From positions 60,217 to 124,216 of the forward strand of contig CAMZMU010000081.1 in assembly GCA_947311845.1 (NCBI GenBank): a stretch of 64,000 nucleotides of DNA, read 5' to 3'. The notes under the pieces are model-generated. The model saw nothing but the letters and a program-made list of their open reading frames with translations, ran no database searches and was not told the origin of the DNA. Positions 54,394 through 64,000 of this stretch are shown here, one piece after another (position 1 is the first letter of the stretch; every line of letters starts with the position of its first letter). Position numbers and translations under genes: made by a program. Origin of the DNA: Poa pratensis. Lineage: Eukaryota; Streptophyta; Magnoliopsida; Poales; Poaceae.

Positions 54394-55860
54394 ATGGCGG
54401 ACACTCGCGCAGCTCGCGCCACCCGGCGGGCATCAGGCAGGGCAACCACCGAGCCCGCTGCCAACACCACCAACCCTCGCGGCCGTCCCCGCGCCAGCCG
54501 TGCCACGGGGCGCAACACCGCTGAACCGCGGTGGAGCACCCCGAGGACGACGACGGCCACCACGACGACCGCTTCGACGAAGACGTCGACCACGGGCACG
54601 GCGAGGACGCTGAGTCCTCGCATCCGTCCCAGCGCCACAGCGCCTCCACTCTTGGGCGTCCAGCGCCCAGCCCAAACACCGCGCTGCTCATGGCCGCGGA
54701 CTCTTCCGCTACCGCCCCAGCTGAGGCGCACGACAACTGGCTCGGCCGCCTCCAGCACCTCGTCGACATGCGGCGGCACCGCGCGCTGCTCCTGCGGCGT
54801 CGCGCTCTCTGGTGCACCACAACTCCGGACGCGCTGGAACCACCGCGCATGGCGCACCTCCGCCGCCGCCTCCGCCAGGTCCGCCTCCAGCCGCGGCGCA
54901 CAAGGCCGCATCCCACGCGTCTTCGCCGCGCGATTGTCAAATCGTGCAGCGGACACCCCCAGACGCGCGGGTGGAAATGGAGCGCCAGAAGGACCTCCAG
55001 AAGCGCATCGTCGAGGAAATCGGCCAAGCAGGGCGACAGAACCGCCGTGCTCTTCAGGGTGGCATCGCCTCGTACGCCACAGGTTGCGCGGCCTTCACCC
55101 GCAACCTGCGTCGCGTCGTCTGGCCACAGAAGTTCAGGCCTGACCTACCCAAGGGCTACGACGGCACGAACAACCCCATCGAGTTCTTGCAGCTCTACAC
55201 CACCTCCATCCAAGCTGCGGGGGGAGACGACAAGGTCATGGCCAACTGGTTCTCCCACGCTCTCAAGGATTCCGCCTTGTCGTGGCTCCTGAACCTTCCC
55301 GAGGACTCCATTGACTCGTGGGAGGAGCTCTGCCAGCAGTTCGTTGCGAACTTCAAGGGCACGTACGAGCGCGCCCTCACCTACAACGACCTGCGAGCTG
55401 TGCGCCAGAAGCCTGGCGAGACCCTCCGCAGGTACATCCAGCGCTTCAGCCAAGTCCGCAACAAGATCCCGAACATCCCGGACTCGCACGTCATTGCGGC
55501 CTTCAGAGAGGGCGTCACCAACCACAGGATGCTCGAGAAGCTCGGCATCCATGATACCCTCTCCTCCGTGGTGAAGCTCTTCGACATCGCAGACAAATGC
55601 GCCAAGGCAGAAGAAGGGCTCCTCTTCGTCAAGGTGGGCTCGACAGACGACCCTGTCGAGGGATCCAAGACCCAGAAGAGGCGTGACGAGATAAAGCGCA
55701 AGCCTACCGCAGTCCTGGCAGCTGAACCCGACGCCAAGCATGTTCGCGAGGACTCCCAGAGGCTGGCGAGAAAAAGGTGGACAACCGCCCGTTCTGCATC
55801 TACCACAACAGGCGCGGCCATGCGACGGAGAACTGCTATGACCTCAAGCAGCTGAGCAAG
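54394..55860 (+). CDS. Element G gag (frameshifted)
   Basis: The ATG at 54394 begins an Ala/Arg/Thr-rich N-terminus. Two shifts, near 54530 and 54810, carry reading through an Asp/His-rich stretch (EDDDGHHDDRFDEDVDHGH) into the capsid frame. That frame has GYDGTNNPIEFLQLYTTSI, VMANWFSHALKDSALSWLL, WEELCQQFVANFKGTYER and RYIQRFSQVRNKIPNIPD, a pattern common to Tat-type gag. After another shift near 55775 comes a zinc-knuckle-like CIYHNRRGHATENC, the variant with His in place of the second Cys that Tat elements use. Confidence 0.85.
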
Positions 55861-55864
55861 AAGC

Positions 55865-56814
55865 GTGAGCAAGAAGAAGGCAGCGGTGGCCGCGGCAGAG
55901 GCCGTGGTTACCGCAAAGGTGGACGCAAGGGCAACTTCCAGAGGCCCAGGGAACTCAGGCGAATGCCGCCGAGAAAAACAACAATCTCCCGACGAAGAGC
56001 CTGGAGGCTACCAGGCCCCCAAGGGTGCCATGGCATGCATCCTCGGCGGATCCCAGGCGCCCAAGTCGAACAACCAGTTCAAGCAGTTCGCTCGCGAGCT
56101 CAACGCAGCGCTTCCCGGGGTCGAGACGTCCCGCCCCCTCAAGTGGTCCCAGTACACCATCGCCTTCGACGCCAAAGATCACCCCAAGTCTACAAAGACT
56201 GTGGGCACCCTCCCGTTGGTGTGCACCCCCACCATCAACAACATCGCCGTCGGCAAGACGCTCATTGATGGGGGTGCAGGCCTAAACGTCATCTCTGTCG
56301 AGACCTTCGAGACGCTTCAAGTGCCCTACGAGTGGCTCATGCCCTCCAGGCCCTTCACCGGGGTCACCAGCGGCTCAATCTCGCCTCTGGGGCAAGTGAG
56401 GCTCGCGGTCACTTTGGCACGCAGGAGAACTACCGCACCGAGCTAATTGACTTCGACGTCGCGCACATTGGCCTGCCCTACAACGCCATCCTCGGCTACC
56501 CCGCCCTCGCGAAGTTCATGGCCGTCACGCACCACGCCTACAACATGGTCAAGATCCCTGGCAGCGGTGGCACCATCACCATACGTGGTCACGTACAGGA
56601 CGCCACGCGCGCTGTCGAGATCGCCTACAAGGCCGCTGCCATGGCATTCCCCGCTGACGAGGACATGGAGCCTCTCGAGAGGCCCAAGAAGAAGAAACAA
56701 CTGTTCACTCAAGAGCAAGCATCTACAAAGAAGGTGTCGCTGAGCACCAGCGGCTCGGGGGCTGAGGGCTCGGGGGCTAGCGTCACCATAGGCGCTGGCT
56801 TGCCTCCCAAATAG
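55865..56814 (+). CDS. Element G protease region (frameshifted)
   Basis: The first frame has the protease active site TLIDGGAGLNVISVETF within a Tat-style domain (KWSQYTIAFDAKDHPKSTKT upstream). A shift near 56430 leads to the second half, IGLPYNAILGYPALAKFMAV, which holds the conserved ILG motif. The piece ends with a stop at 56812-56814 after a Lys- and Ser-rich linker. Confidence 0.8.
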
Positions 56815-56820
56815 GAAAGC

Positions 56821-58233
56821 GCGCTCGTCGCCTTCCTTCGGGCAAATTCTGACATGTTCGCATGGACTCCGTCAGAAATGTCCGGTGTACCAAGGGAGGT
56901 GATCGAGCACCACTTAGCCGTGTGTCCAGACGCACGCCCTGTAAAGCAAAAGCGCGGAAACAAGCCCCCGAGAAGCAAGCGTTCATCATCAAAGAAGTAG
57001 AGAAGCTGAAAGCAGCAGACATCATTCGAGAAGTTGCCCACCCCACTTGGCTCTCCAACGGTGTGGTTGTCCCAAAACCCAATGGAGGAGGCCGGCTCTG
57101 CATCGACTACACAGACGTAAACAAGGCTGCCCCAAGGATCCATACCCCATGCCAAGGATAGACCAGATTGTGGACTCCACCGCCGGCTGTGATCTCCTCT
57201 GTTTCCTGGATGCCTTCTCAGGCTACCACCAGATCAAAATGGCCAAGGAAGACGAGGAGAAAACAGCATTTCTCACCCCTTGTGGTGTGTATTGCTACAC
57301 TTGCATGCCCTTTGGCCTGAAAAATGCCGGCGCCACCTTCCAGAGGCTCATGAGGATCGCCTTGGGGGCTCAGATGGGAAGAAATGCAGAAGCTTATGTC
57401 GACGACATCGTGGTCAAGTCTCGCGAGGGAGACACTCTCTTGAAGGATCTCGAGGAAACCTTCGCCAGCCTGCGCAAGGTGAACATCAAGTTAAACCCCG
57501 CCAAGTGCGTCTTCGGGGTGCCTTCAGGCAAGCTCCTCGGGTTCCTCGTGTCCCACCGCGGCATAGAAGCAAACCCTGACAAGATCAAGGCTATAGAAGA
57601 CATGCAGCCACCTCGCCGCCTCAAGGACATGCAGCGCCTAGCAGGATGCATGGCCAGCTTAGGCCGCTTCATCTCCAAGTTCGGCGAGAGAGCCTTGCCA
57701 TTTTTCAAGATCATGAAGAAATCCGGCACCTTCAAGTGGACTCCAGAGGCCGACAAAGCATTTGAGGACTTGAAGAAATACTTGGCTAGCTCACCAGTCA
57801 TGGTAGCCCCCAGGGCAGGCGAGCATCTGAAGCTGTACCTAGCAGCCACTCCACAAACTGCAAGCGCCGTCCTGGTGGTGGAAAGAGAAGAGCCAGTTCT
57901 CCCAAGAAAAGCACTGCCACACCAAGTCCAGAACCTCCCGACGAGGAACAGTCTCTCCAGACCCAGTGCCAGGCCCACAGCCTCAAGTCGAGTCCCCACG
58001 AGCACCCCTGCCGAGGCTCCTCCACAGGCAAACCTCGCCAAAGGTCCTGAGGAGCCTCTCGAGGGAGCCGACGCTGCCGCACCATCAACGACCCTCGTCG
58101 AGCATCCAGTCTACTTCGTCAGTACTGTACTGCGAGATGCTCGCGAGCGGTACCCAGTGCAGCAGAAGCTCCTCCTCGCGCTACTCATCGCCTCCAGGAA
58201 GCTGCGCCACTACTTCCAGGGCACCCCATCACG
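56821..58233 (+). CDS. Element G reverse transcriptase and RNase H (frameshifted)
   Basis: The RT entry motif FAWTPSEMSGVPREVIEHHL is in one frame. The fingers (EKLKAADIIREVAHPTWLSN, GRLCIDYTDVNKA) are in another. The palm from about 57150 (CFLDAFSGYHQIKMAK, PFGLKNAGATFQRLM, YVDDIVVKS) is in a third. RNase H follows, with LKLYLAATPQTASAVLVV and, after a Pro-rich insertion, VYFVSTVLRDARERYPVQQK. The insertion at about 57900-58080 is an unusual low-complexity spacer inside RNase H. Shifts near 56990, 57130 and 58210 disable the enzyme. Confidence 0.87.
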
Positions 58234-58821
58234 GTGGTCACGTCCTTCCCCCTGGAGCAGATCCTGCGCAACCCCAACGCTACTGACCGCGTCGCAGGAT
58301 GGAACATTGAGCTGCAGCCATTCAACTTGCGCTTCGACACCACAAGAGTCATAAAAGGGAGAGCGCTGGCGGATTTCGTCGCCGAGTGGACAGACCCAAC
58401 TCCTGAAGAGCCTCGCGAAGAAGAAACCGCGTCATCGGGAGATACAATGCCAAGCCACTGGACCATGCACTTCGATGGAGCTTTCGCCTGCCGCAATGGT
58501 GGGGCTGGCGTTGTCTTAACCTCACCAAAAGGTGACAAGCTCTACTACGCCATCCAGCTGTGCTTCACAATAGACAAGATCTCCAACAACATCGCCGAGT
58601 ACGAGGGCCTCCTCGCCGGGCTCAGAGCCGCAATCGCCCTTGGCGTCAAGCACTTACTCATAAAGGGTGATTCCCAGCTCCTGGTTAACTTCTCCAACAA
58701 GAGCTACACGCCTAAAGACGACCACATGGCCGCCTACCTTGAAGAGGTCCGCAAGCTCGAGAAGCACTTCAGGGCATGGAGCTCATGCACATCCCGCGAA
58801 AGGAGAACCAGAGGCAGATGA
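58234..58821 (+). CDS. Element G second (archaeal-type) RNase H
   Basis: After the end of the first RNase H (VAGWNIELQPFNLRFD), a second domain starts WTMHFDGAFACRNGGAGVVL. It has the order D...E...D in FDGAF, NNIAEYEGLLAGLRAAIALG and LIKGDSQLLVN. This extra domain is the known marker of Tat elements. The frame ends after HFRAW through a shift and stop, so the link to integrase is broken. Confidence 0.88.
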   Translation: MVTSFPLEQILRNPNATDRVAGWNIELQPFNLRFDTTRVIKGRALADFVAEWTDPTPEEPREEETASSGDTMPSHWTMHFDGAFACRNGGAGVVLTSPKGDKLYYAIQLCFTIDKISNNIAEYEGLLAGLRAAIALGVKHLLIKGDSQLLVNFSNKSYTPKDDHMAAYLEEVRKLEKHFRAWSSCTSRERRTRGR

Positions 58822-59092
58822 CATCGCCAAGCGAGCATCACGAAGGCAGGCCCAGCCGGCCGTCTTTGAAGAGAGACTCTCCAAGGCGTCCATAAAGCAG
58901 CCACAAGAAGCAGCAGCCACAAGCACAGACGAAGTACTCCCACCACCTCCTGTAGGTGGGGCACCCAACTGCGGTCCATCCTCAGGGGAGCGTCTGCTGC
59001 TGGCTATGGTGCACAAGAGACAGGCTGGGTTGACGAACTCAAAGACTACCTGCTGAAGGGAGTCCCCTGAAGAAGACGCGGAGGCAGAACGA

Positions 59093-60258
59093 GTGGCTCG
59101 ACAAGCCAAGTCATACTACATCCTCGAGGGAGACCTGTACCGCAAGCGCCCAAATGGAATTGCACTCAAGTGCGTCCCCCCCGAGGAAGGCCGCATGCTG
59201 ATCAGAGACATTCACAGTGGAGAGTGTGGCCACCATTCCTCTGCACGCACCCTGGCAGGCAAGGTCTTCAGGAGCGGTTTCTACTGGCCCCAAGTGCTTC
59301 AAGATGCCACCACCATCGTCCAGTCTTGCGATGCGTGCCAGTTCCACGCCAAGCAAGTCCATCAGCCTGCACTGGGACTCCAAACCATCCCGCTCTCGTG
59401 GCCTTTCGCGGTCTGGGGCCTAGACATCTGGGACCCTTCCCGAGATCACAAGGGGGCTACCGCTTCCTCTTCGTGGCAGTCGACAAGTTCACCAAGTGGG
59501 CAGAGGTTGAAGCAGTGCGCAGCATACCGGCCAGGGCAGCAGTAAAATTCATCAGAGGCCTGGTCTGCCGCTTTGGTGTGCCTAATCGCATCATCACCGA
59601 CAATGGCTCACAATTCACCAGCGGCATCTTCAGGGCCTACTGCGAGAGCCTCGGCACCAAGCTCTGCTTCGCCTCGGTGGCTCACCCACAGAGCAACGGC
59701 CAAGCCGAGCGAGCAAATGCTGAGGTCCTCAAGGGCCTCAAGACAAGAAGCTTCAATCGCCTGAAGGGCTACGGCAAGGGCTGGATAGACGAACTCCCGT
59801 CCGTGCTCTGGTCCATCCGCACGAACCCCACGAAGCCCACTGGTGAGACGCCATTTGCCCTCGTGTATGGAGCTGAAGCAGTCCTCCCCACAGAGATCAA
59901 GCATGGATCCGCACGGGTCCTTGCCTTCAACGAGGACGATCAAGCAGACCTCCACAGCGACGACCTGCTGCTCCTTGACGGGTTGCGCCGCCGTGCCGCC
60001 CTCAGGGCAGCCAAGTACCAGCAAGACCTGCGACGCTACCACAGCCGCCACATACGTCCGCGCACTCTCGAGACAGGCGACCTCGTCCTCAGGAGAATCC
60101 TCTCCAGGGAAGGTCTCCACAAGCTCTCGCCAATGTGGGAAGGCCCCTACAGGGTCTCACACATCGCCAGGCCTGGCGCGGTACGCCTCGAAACGGAGGA
60201 CGGCATTCCGGTCAAGAATCCATGGAACATCGCGCATCTACGCAAGTTCTACCCGTGA
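59093..60258 (+). CDS. Element G integrase (one frameshift)
   Basis: The first piece carries the zinc region: IHSGECGHHSSARTLAGKVF and CDACQFHAKQVHQ. A shift near 59455 moves to the second piece with LFVAVDKFTKWAEVEAVRSI, ITDNGSQFTSGIFRAY and HPQSNGQAERANAEVLKGL, giving the catalytic Asp and Glu. The C-terminal part has GDLVLRRILSREGLHKLSP, WEGPYRVSHIARPGAV and ends NPWNIAHLRKFYP, the standard Tat ending. No chromodomain. Apart from the one shift the integrase is well kept. Confidence 0.9.
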
Positions 60259-61353
60259 TCATAGTCACGCCAGACATTTTTTGTCTCTAGAGGGAAGCAC
60301 ACAACTTCACCTCCAAGCTTCACAAAAGCTTCTCCTCCCGAGGGCCAGCCCCTCTGAGCTCTCCTGATTACGTGCCGCCGCAGGCCGTGAAGAGTCTCAG
60401 CCACTGAATGTGGTCCCCATGCCTCGACATGGAAAACTTTATCTTGGTCACACCAAGTGTAATGAACCAATTCGTTTCTCAATGAAACATTGCGCTGAGG
60501 CGCCGCTATGTAATATTTTGGTGGTGAGTTTTACTTTTCATCATCTTAGTTCATTTCGCGCTCATATTCTTCCCCATGCGCACCTCGCGAGCGGGGGCTG
60601 AGTACGGTGACTGTGCCTCAAGAGCACCCCAACAGCACCGCAAAATCCAAAGGATCCGAGCTCTAGCACGTGAGCACGCTCTCACGCCTGTTACCTCCCA
60701 AAGAGCTCTGGCCCATGGGCTTGCTCCCAAAACACGCCACCTCACCAAAGGACCTTGGTACTTACTCTCCTCGCGAGATACCCATGAGGAAGCCTATAAG
60801 CGCGCATGAGTGTTTACTACCATGTGCCTGCTTTGGGTTGCCTCTCTAACCAATACAGGGAACAAGAGTCCTCCCCAAGGTCGAGAAGTCACGCTCCGAC
60901 CCCTAGAGGGAGCGCACCATCAGGGAAGCCAACGCCCTCTACGAGGCCAAAGTCTCGCCAAGCTAAGTCTAGCGCTCGCGCCCCAGGTTTTTCTCCCTCT
61001 CACGGCACCTGTCGTCCCTCGAGCGGTTTTTCTCTCTCACACTCCATGGACTGCTTGTGCGTCAAAGGGGGCCCTCGAGCACCGCGACTCGAGAGCCCTT
61101 ACCTCTCCAAGCCTTAAACACCCCCCGGCCTTGCCGAGTCACGCTCCGGCATACCGTAGCGGCGGTGTCATAGCGCAAAGAGATGGGTCCTGACGACGTA
61201 GAGCGAAGAAAGACATGGAACAGGGATAAAGGCCCTTCGAGGGGCACACACACACATGTTTGCATACGATCAAAGTATCTTACAAGCCAGCGAATTAAAA
61301 CAAGTCTTAAAACAAAGATAATTGCGCCAAGCGCATCTTGTTGCAGGAGTGGC

Positions 61354-64000
61354 CTAGGCAGAGGGTTCACCATCGCCGTCCTCTTCAGCCTTCTCTTCTT
61401 CGGCGCCTTCATCCTCCTCAGCGGCCTGCTCCGCCTCAACCCTCTTGAAGCGGTCGACGTAATCGTTGACTTCTTCTCGAACCAAGTTGGAGAGCTCCCA
61501 GGCTTGGTCCCCTCGATGGGCTCGGTCACTGACTCGAAGTCGAAGCCGGGGTGAAGGCGCTGGAGGTTGGCGAAGACGCGATCGATCGCCACGGTCAAGA
61601 GCTTGCGGCACTCCTCATCAACAACGTCGCCAAGTTCCGCCACAGGGCCCTCGAGCACGGAAGAGCTGATCGAAGTAGGCGAGATGTGGCGGCGTCAGCG
61701 TTCCCATGACGGGAACAGGGCATCCACTCCTAGCTGCCCCGCGAGAGTGTTCCCCCGGGTCACCAAGGATTGGAACATGCGCTCCCGCTGCTGCGTCAAG
61801 ACCTGTGCCGCCTGCACGCGATGCTCAGCCTCTTCGCGCGCTCCACGACAGGGCCCACCTGAGCGGTCAACTCCTTCATGTCAGCCATCAAAGAGGCAAA
61901 GTTCTGCTCCGCGCGCCCGAGCCTCCGCGGCAGCCTGGAGGCGAGAGTCGAATCGCTTCTTCTGGGCCTCAAGGTCCTGACGCGAGCCTCAAGCTCTTTG
62001 CGTCTCTTCGTGAAGCGATCCTCTTGCTTCTTGGCCTTATCCGCGAAGTCTTTTCTACAGCTGTCGCGAAAGAGCTTCTCCTTCGTCGCAGACTCTTCCG
62101 CCATCTTCTCCTCCTTTTTGCGAAGGTTCTCGTTGGTCTGCACAAGGCGCTTCTGGTAGAACTCCTCGAGTGACCTTGTTCTCGCGGGCTTCCAGGTGCT
62201 CCCGCTGCGCGGATTGATCCTTCTCGATCTGCTCAACCTGTTCCTCGCGTTTGCGCGCCTCGGCTCGCGGGCGTCGAGCTCAGCCGCGCTGCACGATCAA
62301 GTCTTCGCGAATGCTCAAGCTCTCACGGAATTTCTCCAAACTCTGCCGCACATTTTCCGACTCGGCACGATCCCCGCCTCGCGGTCTAGAAGCTCTTTGT
62401 GCTTGGCGGAGACCGCCGCCTCGCGCGCCGCCAGCTCCTGGTGTTTGGCCTCGGTCTCTGCCTCGAGAGCCTCGCGCCTAGCACCCAGGTCCGCAAGGGT
62501 CTCCTCGACCTCGCGGACCACGCTGATGCGGATCTCCTCAGCGAGCGCAGCGCTGCCTCGCGTTGCGCCTGGGCAGCTTCGTTCTTCCGGCGGCAGTTCT
62601 CCACGGTCTCATGAAGACAAGCCCAGCCCCGCGCAAGCTCGGCGTCCTCCTCCGCCCTGGAGCGATCCTCCTCAGCAAGCTGGGCCTCAAGCCCGTCGAG
62701 AATTTCCCTCGCCGAGCGGAGGACAGCCCCACGGCGAGCTGCAACGGGGCGCCCCCCGCAGAACTAAGGCCCATGGCTCGCCGGAAGGCCTGGAAACGCC
62801 GGCGCCTGCCGAGAATTCCGGAGTGTCCTGCCTTGGGCTCTGAGTGGCCTCGAGACCGCCTGGGGGCTCGGGAGCGAGCCTCCTCCTCGCCTCCCACGTT
62901 GGAGGCCTTCTGGGGGCTCGTGGCACCCTCCTCCATTAACCCACCATTCTTCTTTGCCCCTGGGGAGCACTCTCCTCCCAGGGACAGGGTTGGCCTTCTC
63001 AGTGAGGTCGCCTCCCCACGGCCTCAGAGTTCCGTTGTGGCCTCTGCAGGTTTCGTGCTCGGTGGGGGGATGACGCGGCGGCCTCCTCCATTTCGACGTC
63101 AGCGCGCGCTCCCGCGGACGCCCCTGTCTCCGCGGCACGTCCATCGCCGGCGCGTGAACCTCGCCACATCCACCTCCGGCGCCCCCTCCGGCGCTTGGGG
63201 GAGACGTCAGGGCCGCTAGGCGAGGCGTCGTCACCTCTGCCTCCCCCTCCTTCTCCTCGCGGTGCTCCTTTGCCTCAGGGGCGGTGTCGCCGCCTCAGGA
63301 GAAGAAGCAGTGCCCTCGGGAGGCACCTCGTCGGCTGCACACGCTGCAAACGCCGCTGCAGCGCTGGATCTCTCCAAGCCTCCGGAGTCTCCGCCGTTTT
63401 GGCACCTCGGGGCGCCTGGAGAGGCAAAAGCTCAAAAACTCCTCGAGGAGCTACGCAGAATAAGCTCAAAAAACAGAGAAGGGAGTCGGTTCTACCTAGA
63501 TGTCTTGGCGCGGGAACGACCCACACCGAGTTTGACGACCCGCCACCCTCGGTGGCGCGGCCCCGGCGCGGACCCCTCGAGAGCAGCCTCGGCTTTCCTC
63601 TTGAGTGAAATGCCCGCTGGGCTCCCGGCGGCTCTGTCATGAATGGCCTTGGACGGGGCTCGCAGTGGCCTGATGAAGCTCCGTCGTCGTCGCTCTCGCC
63701 CTCTTGCCCCTCAGCATGCTGCGAGGGAGCGACCACGAATTGGTCGCTGCTGCCTGAGGAGGCCTCGTGGGTCTCAACTTCAGGCGCCGCGCTCTTCGAG
63801 TGCTCGAGTTCTCCGCTGAAGAGGCAGAGCCTCCCGAGGCGCCGTCGCGCCTGCGTCGGATTCCACAGGCGTTTCCGTCGTCTCCTCGTCGCCTCAGATG
63901 GCATTTCCGCCCGCTGACTCAGGATCCTCGCGAGGCCCCTCATGCCCCTTGGGCACCAGGCCCCACTGGTCGAACTTCGGCATCGTCTGCACGAGCGAGA
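61354..64000 (-). pseudogene. Element G antisense coiled-coil ORF (broken)
   Basis: Downstream of integrase the better frames are on the minus strand. Near the window end the minus strand reads MPKFDQWGLVPKGHEGP, similar to the gypsy-type transposon domain found in antisense genes of plant Tat elements. Farther on come heptad-rich pieces: GARREALEAETEAKHQEL, EKLFRDSCRKDFADKAKKQE and RFTKRRKELEARV, a long coiled coil. The end, at 61354-61500, is acidic: ELSNLVREEVNDYVDRFKRV, then runs of E and D. Frameshifts split it into at least five pieces. Its role in the element is unknown. Its start lies outside the window. Confidence 0.6.

Larger units (their letters stand above)
53378..64000 (+). mobile_element. 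Element G: Tat-lineage Ty3/gypsy retrotransposon, left 10.6 kb
   Basis: The 5' LTR is followed by a primer site that is not initiator-Met. Coding order on the plus strand is gag, zinc knuckle, protease, RT, RNase H, a second RNase H of the archaeal type, then integrase. The extra RNase H and a long region after integrase with antisense frames are hallmarks of the Tat lineage. The 3' LTR is not reached. Codon use is GC-rich throughout, unlike the neighbouring Helitrons. 60259-61350 is 3' non-coding sequence without a recognised gene. Confidence 0.88.

Noticed and set aside
1..64000. Search for rRNA, intact tRNA or an intact host gene.
   Set aside because: None supported. The only tRNA-like pattern (37797-37858) cannot form an acceptor stem, and all recognised coding domains belong to transposons or captured fragments.

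Overview
The window reads as intergenic DNA of a large grass genome, most likely Triticeae (wheat, Aegilops, barley or rye type). I found no intact host gene. Nearly every base belongs to transposable elements stacked inside one another: a CACTA transposon, a nest of Helitrons, several Ty3/gypsy LTR retrotransposons, one solo LTR and a Mutator-type foldback MITE. I give the families local letters because I could not search a repeat database. The CACTA termini, the Helitron hairpin/CTAG ends, the initiator-Met primer sites (TGGTATCAGAGC) and the large nested gypsy elements all fit a grass.

Layout. 1-1850 is the right part of a CACTA element carrying an Ulp1-protease-like exon. 1851-2273 is a relic of the leader of family A. 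A Helitron, R1, entered that relic at 2274. R1 was split at 4626 by a second copy of the same family (R3, 4627 to about 21114). R3 carries a MULE-type MITE (5321-5721), a compact chromodomain gypsy element E (10105-15640, duplication GGAAC) and a third copy, R2 (16326 to about 21104). R2 holds captured exons of a RING E3 ligase gene and is itself split by Helitron H4 (19435-21080). R1 resumes at 21115 and is split again by LTR element A (21283-51690, duplication ACGTG, minus strand). R1 resumes once more at 51696. LTR element F (first LTR 52055-52423) cuts it, and the Tat-type gypsy element G (from about 53378 to beyond the window) interrupts F.

Element A is non-autonomous: it has a Gag-like product with tandem zinc knuckles and no reverse transcriptase. 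Its internal part holds element B (24050-31826, duplication TAACT), a related gypsy element with a full but frameshifted gag-PR-RT-RH-IN set. The right-hand (5') LTR of A is split by solo LTR C (35474-39131, duplication CGATC) and by element D (40179-51671, duplication CGTGA), a Tekay-like chromovirus with LTRs over 3 kb.

How the parts relate. A and B look like a non-autonomous/autonomous pair: they share LTR ends, leader sequence and the last codons before the polypurine tract. C and D belong to related families. The three Helitrons are copies of one family, so each supplies an unoccupied reference for the insertion sites in the others. A recurring feature is a cluster of short palindromes CGG-N5-CCG in the LTRs of A, B and D. 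All pol genes seen carry stops or frameshifts; E is closest to intact. Gene-free stretches over 300 bases are described under the element that holds them.
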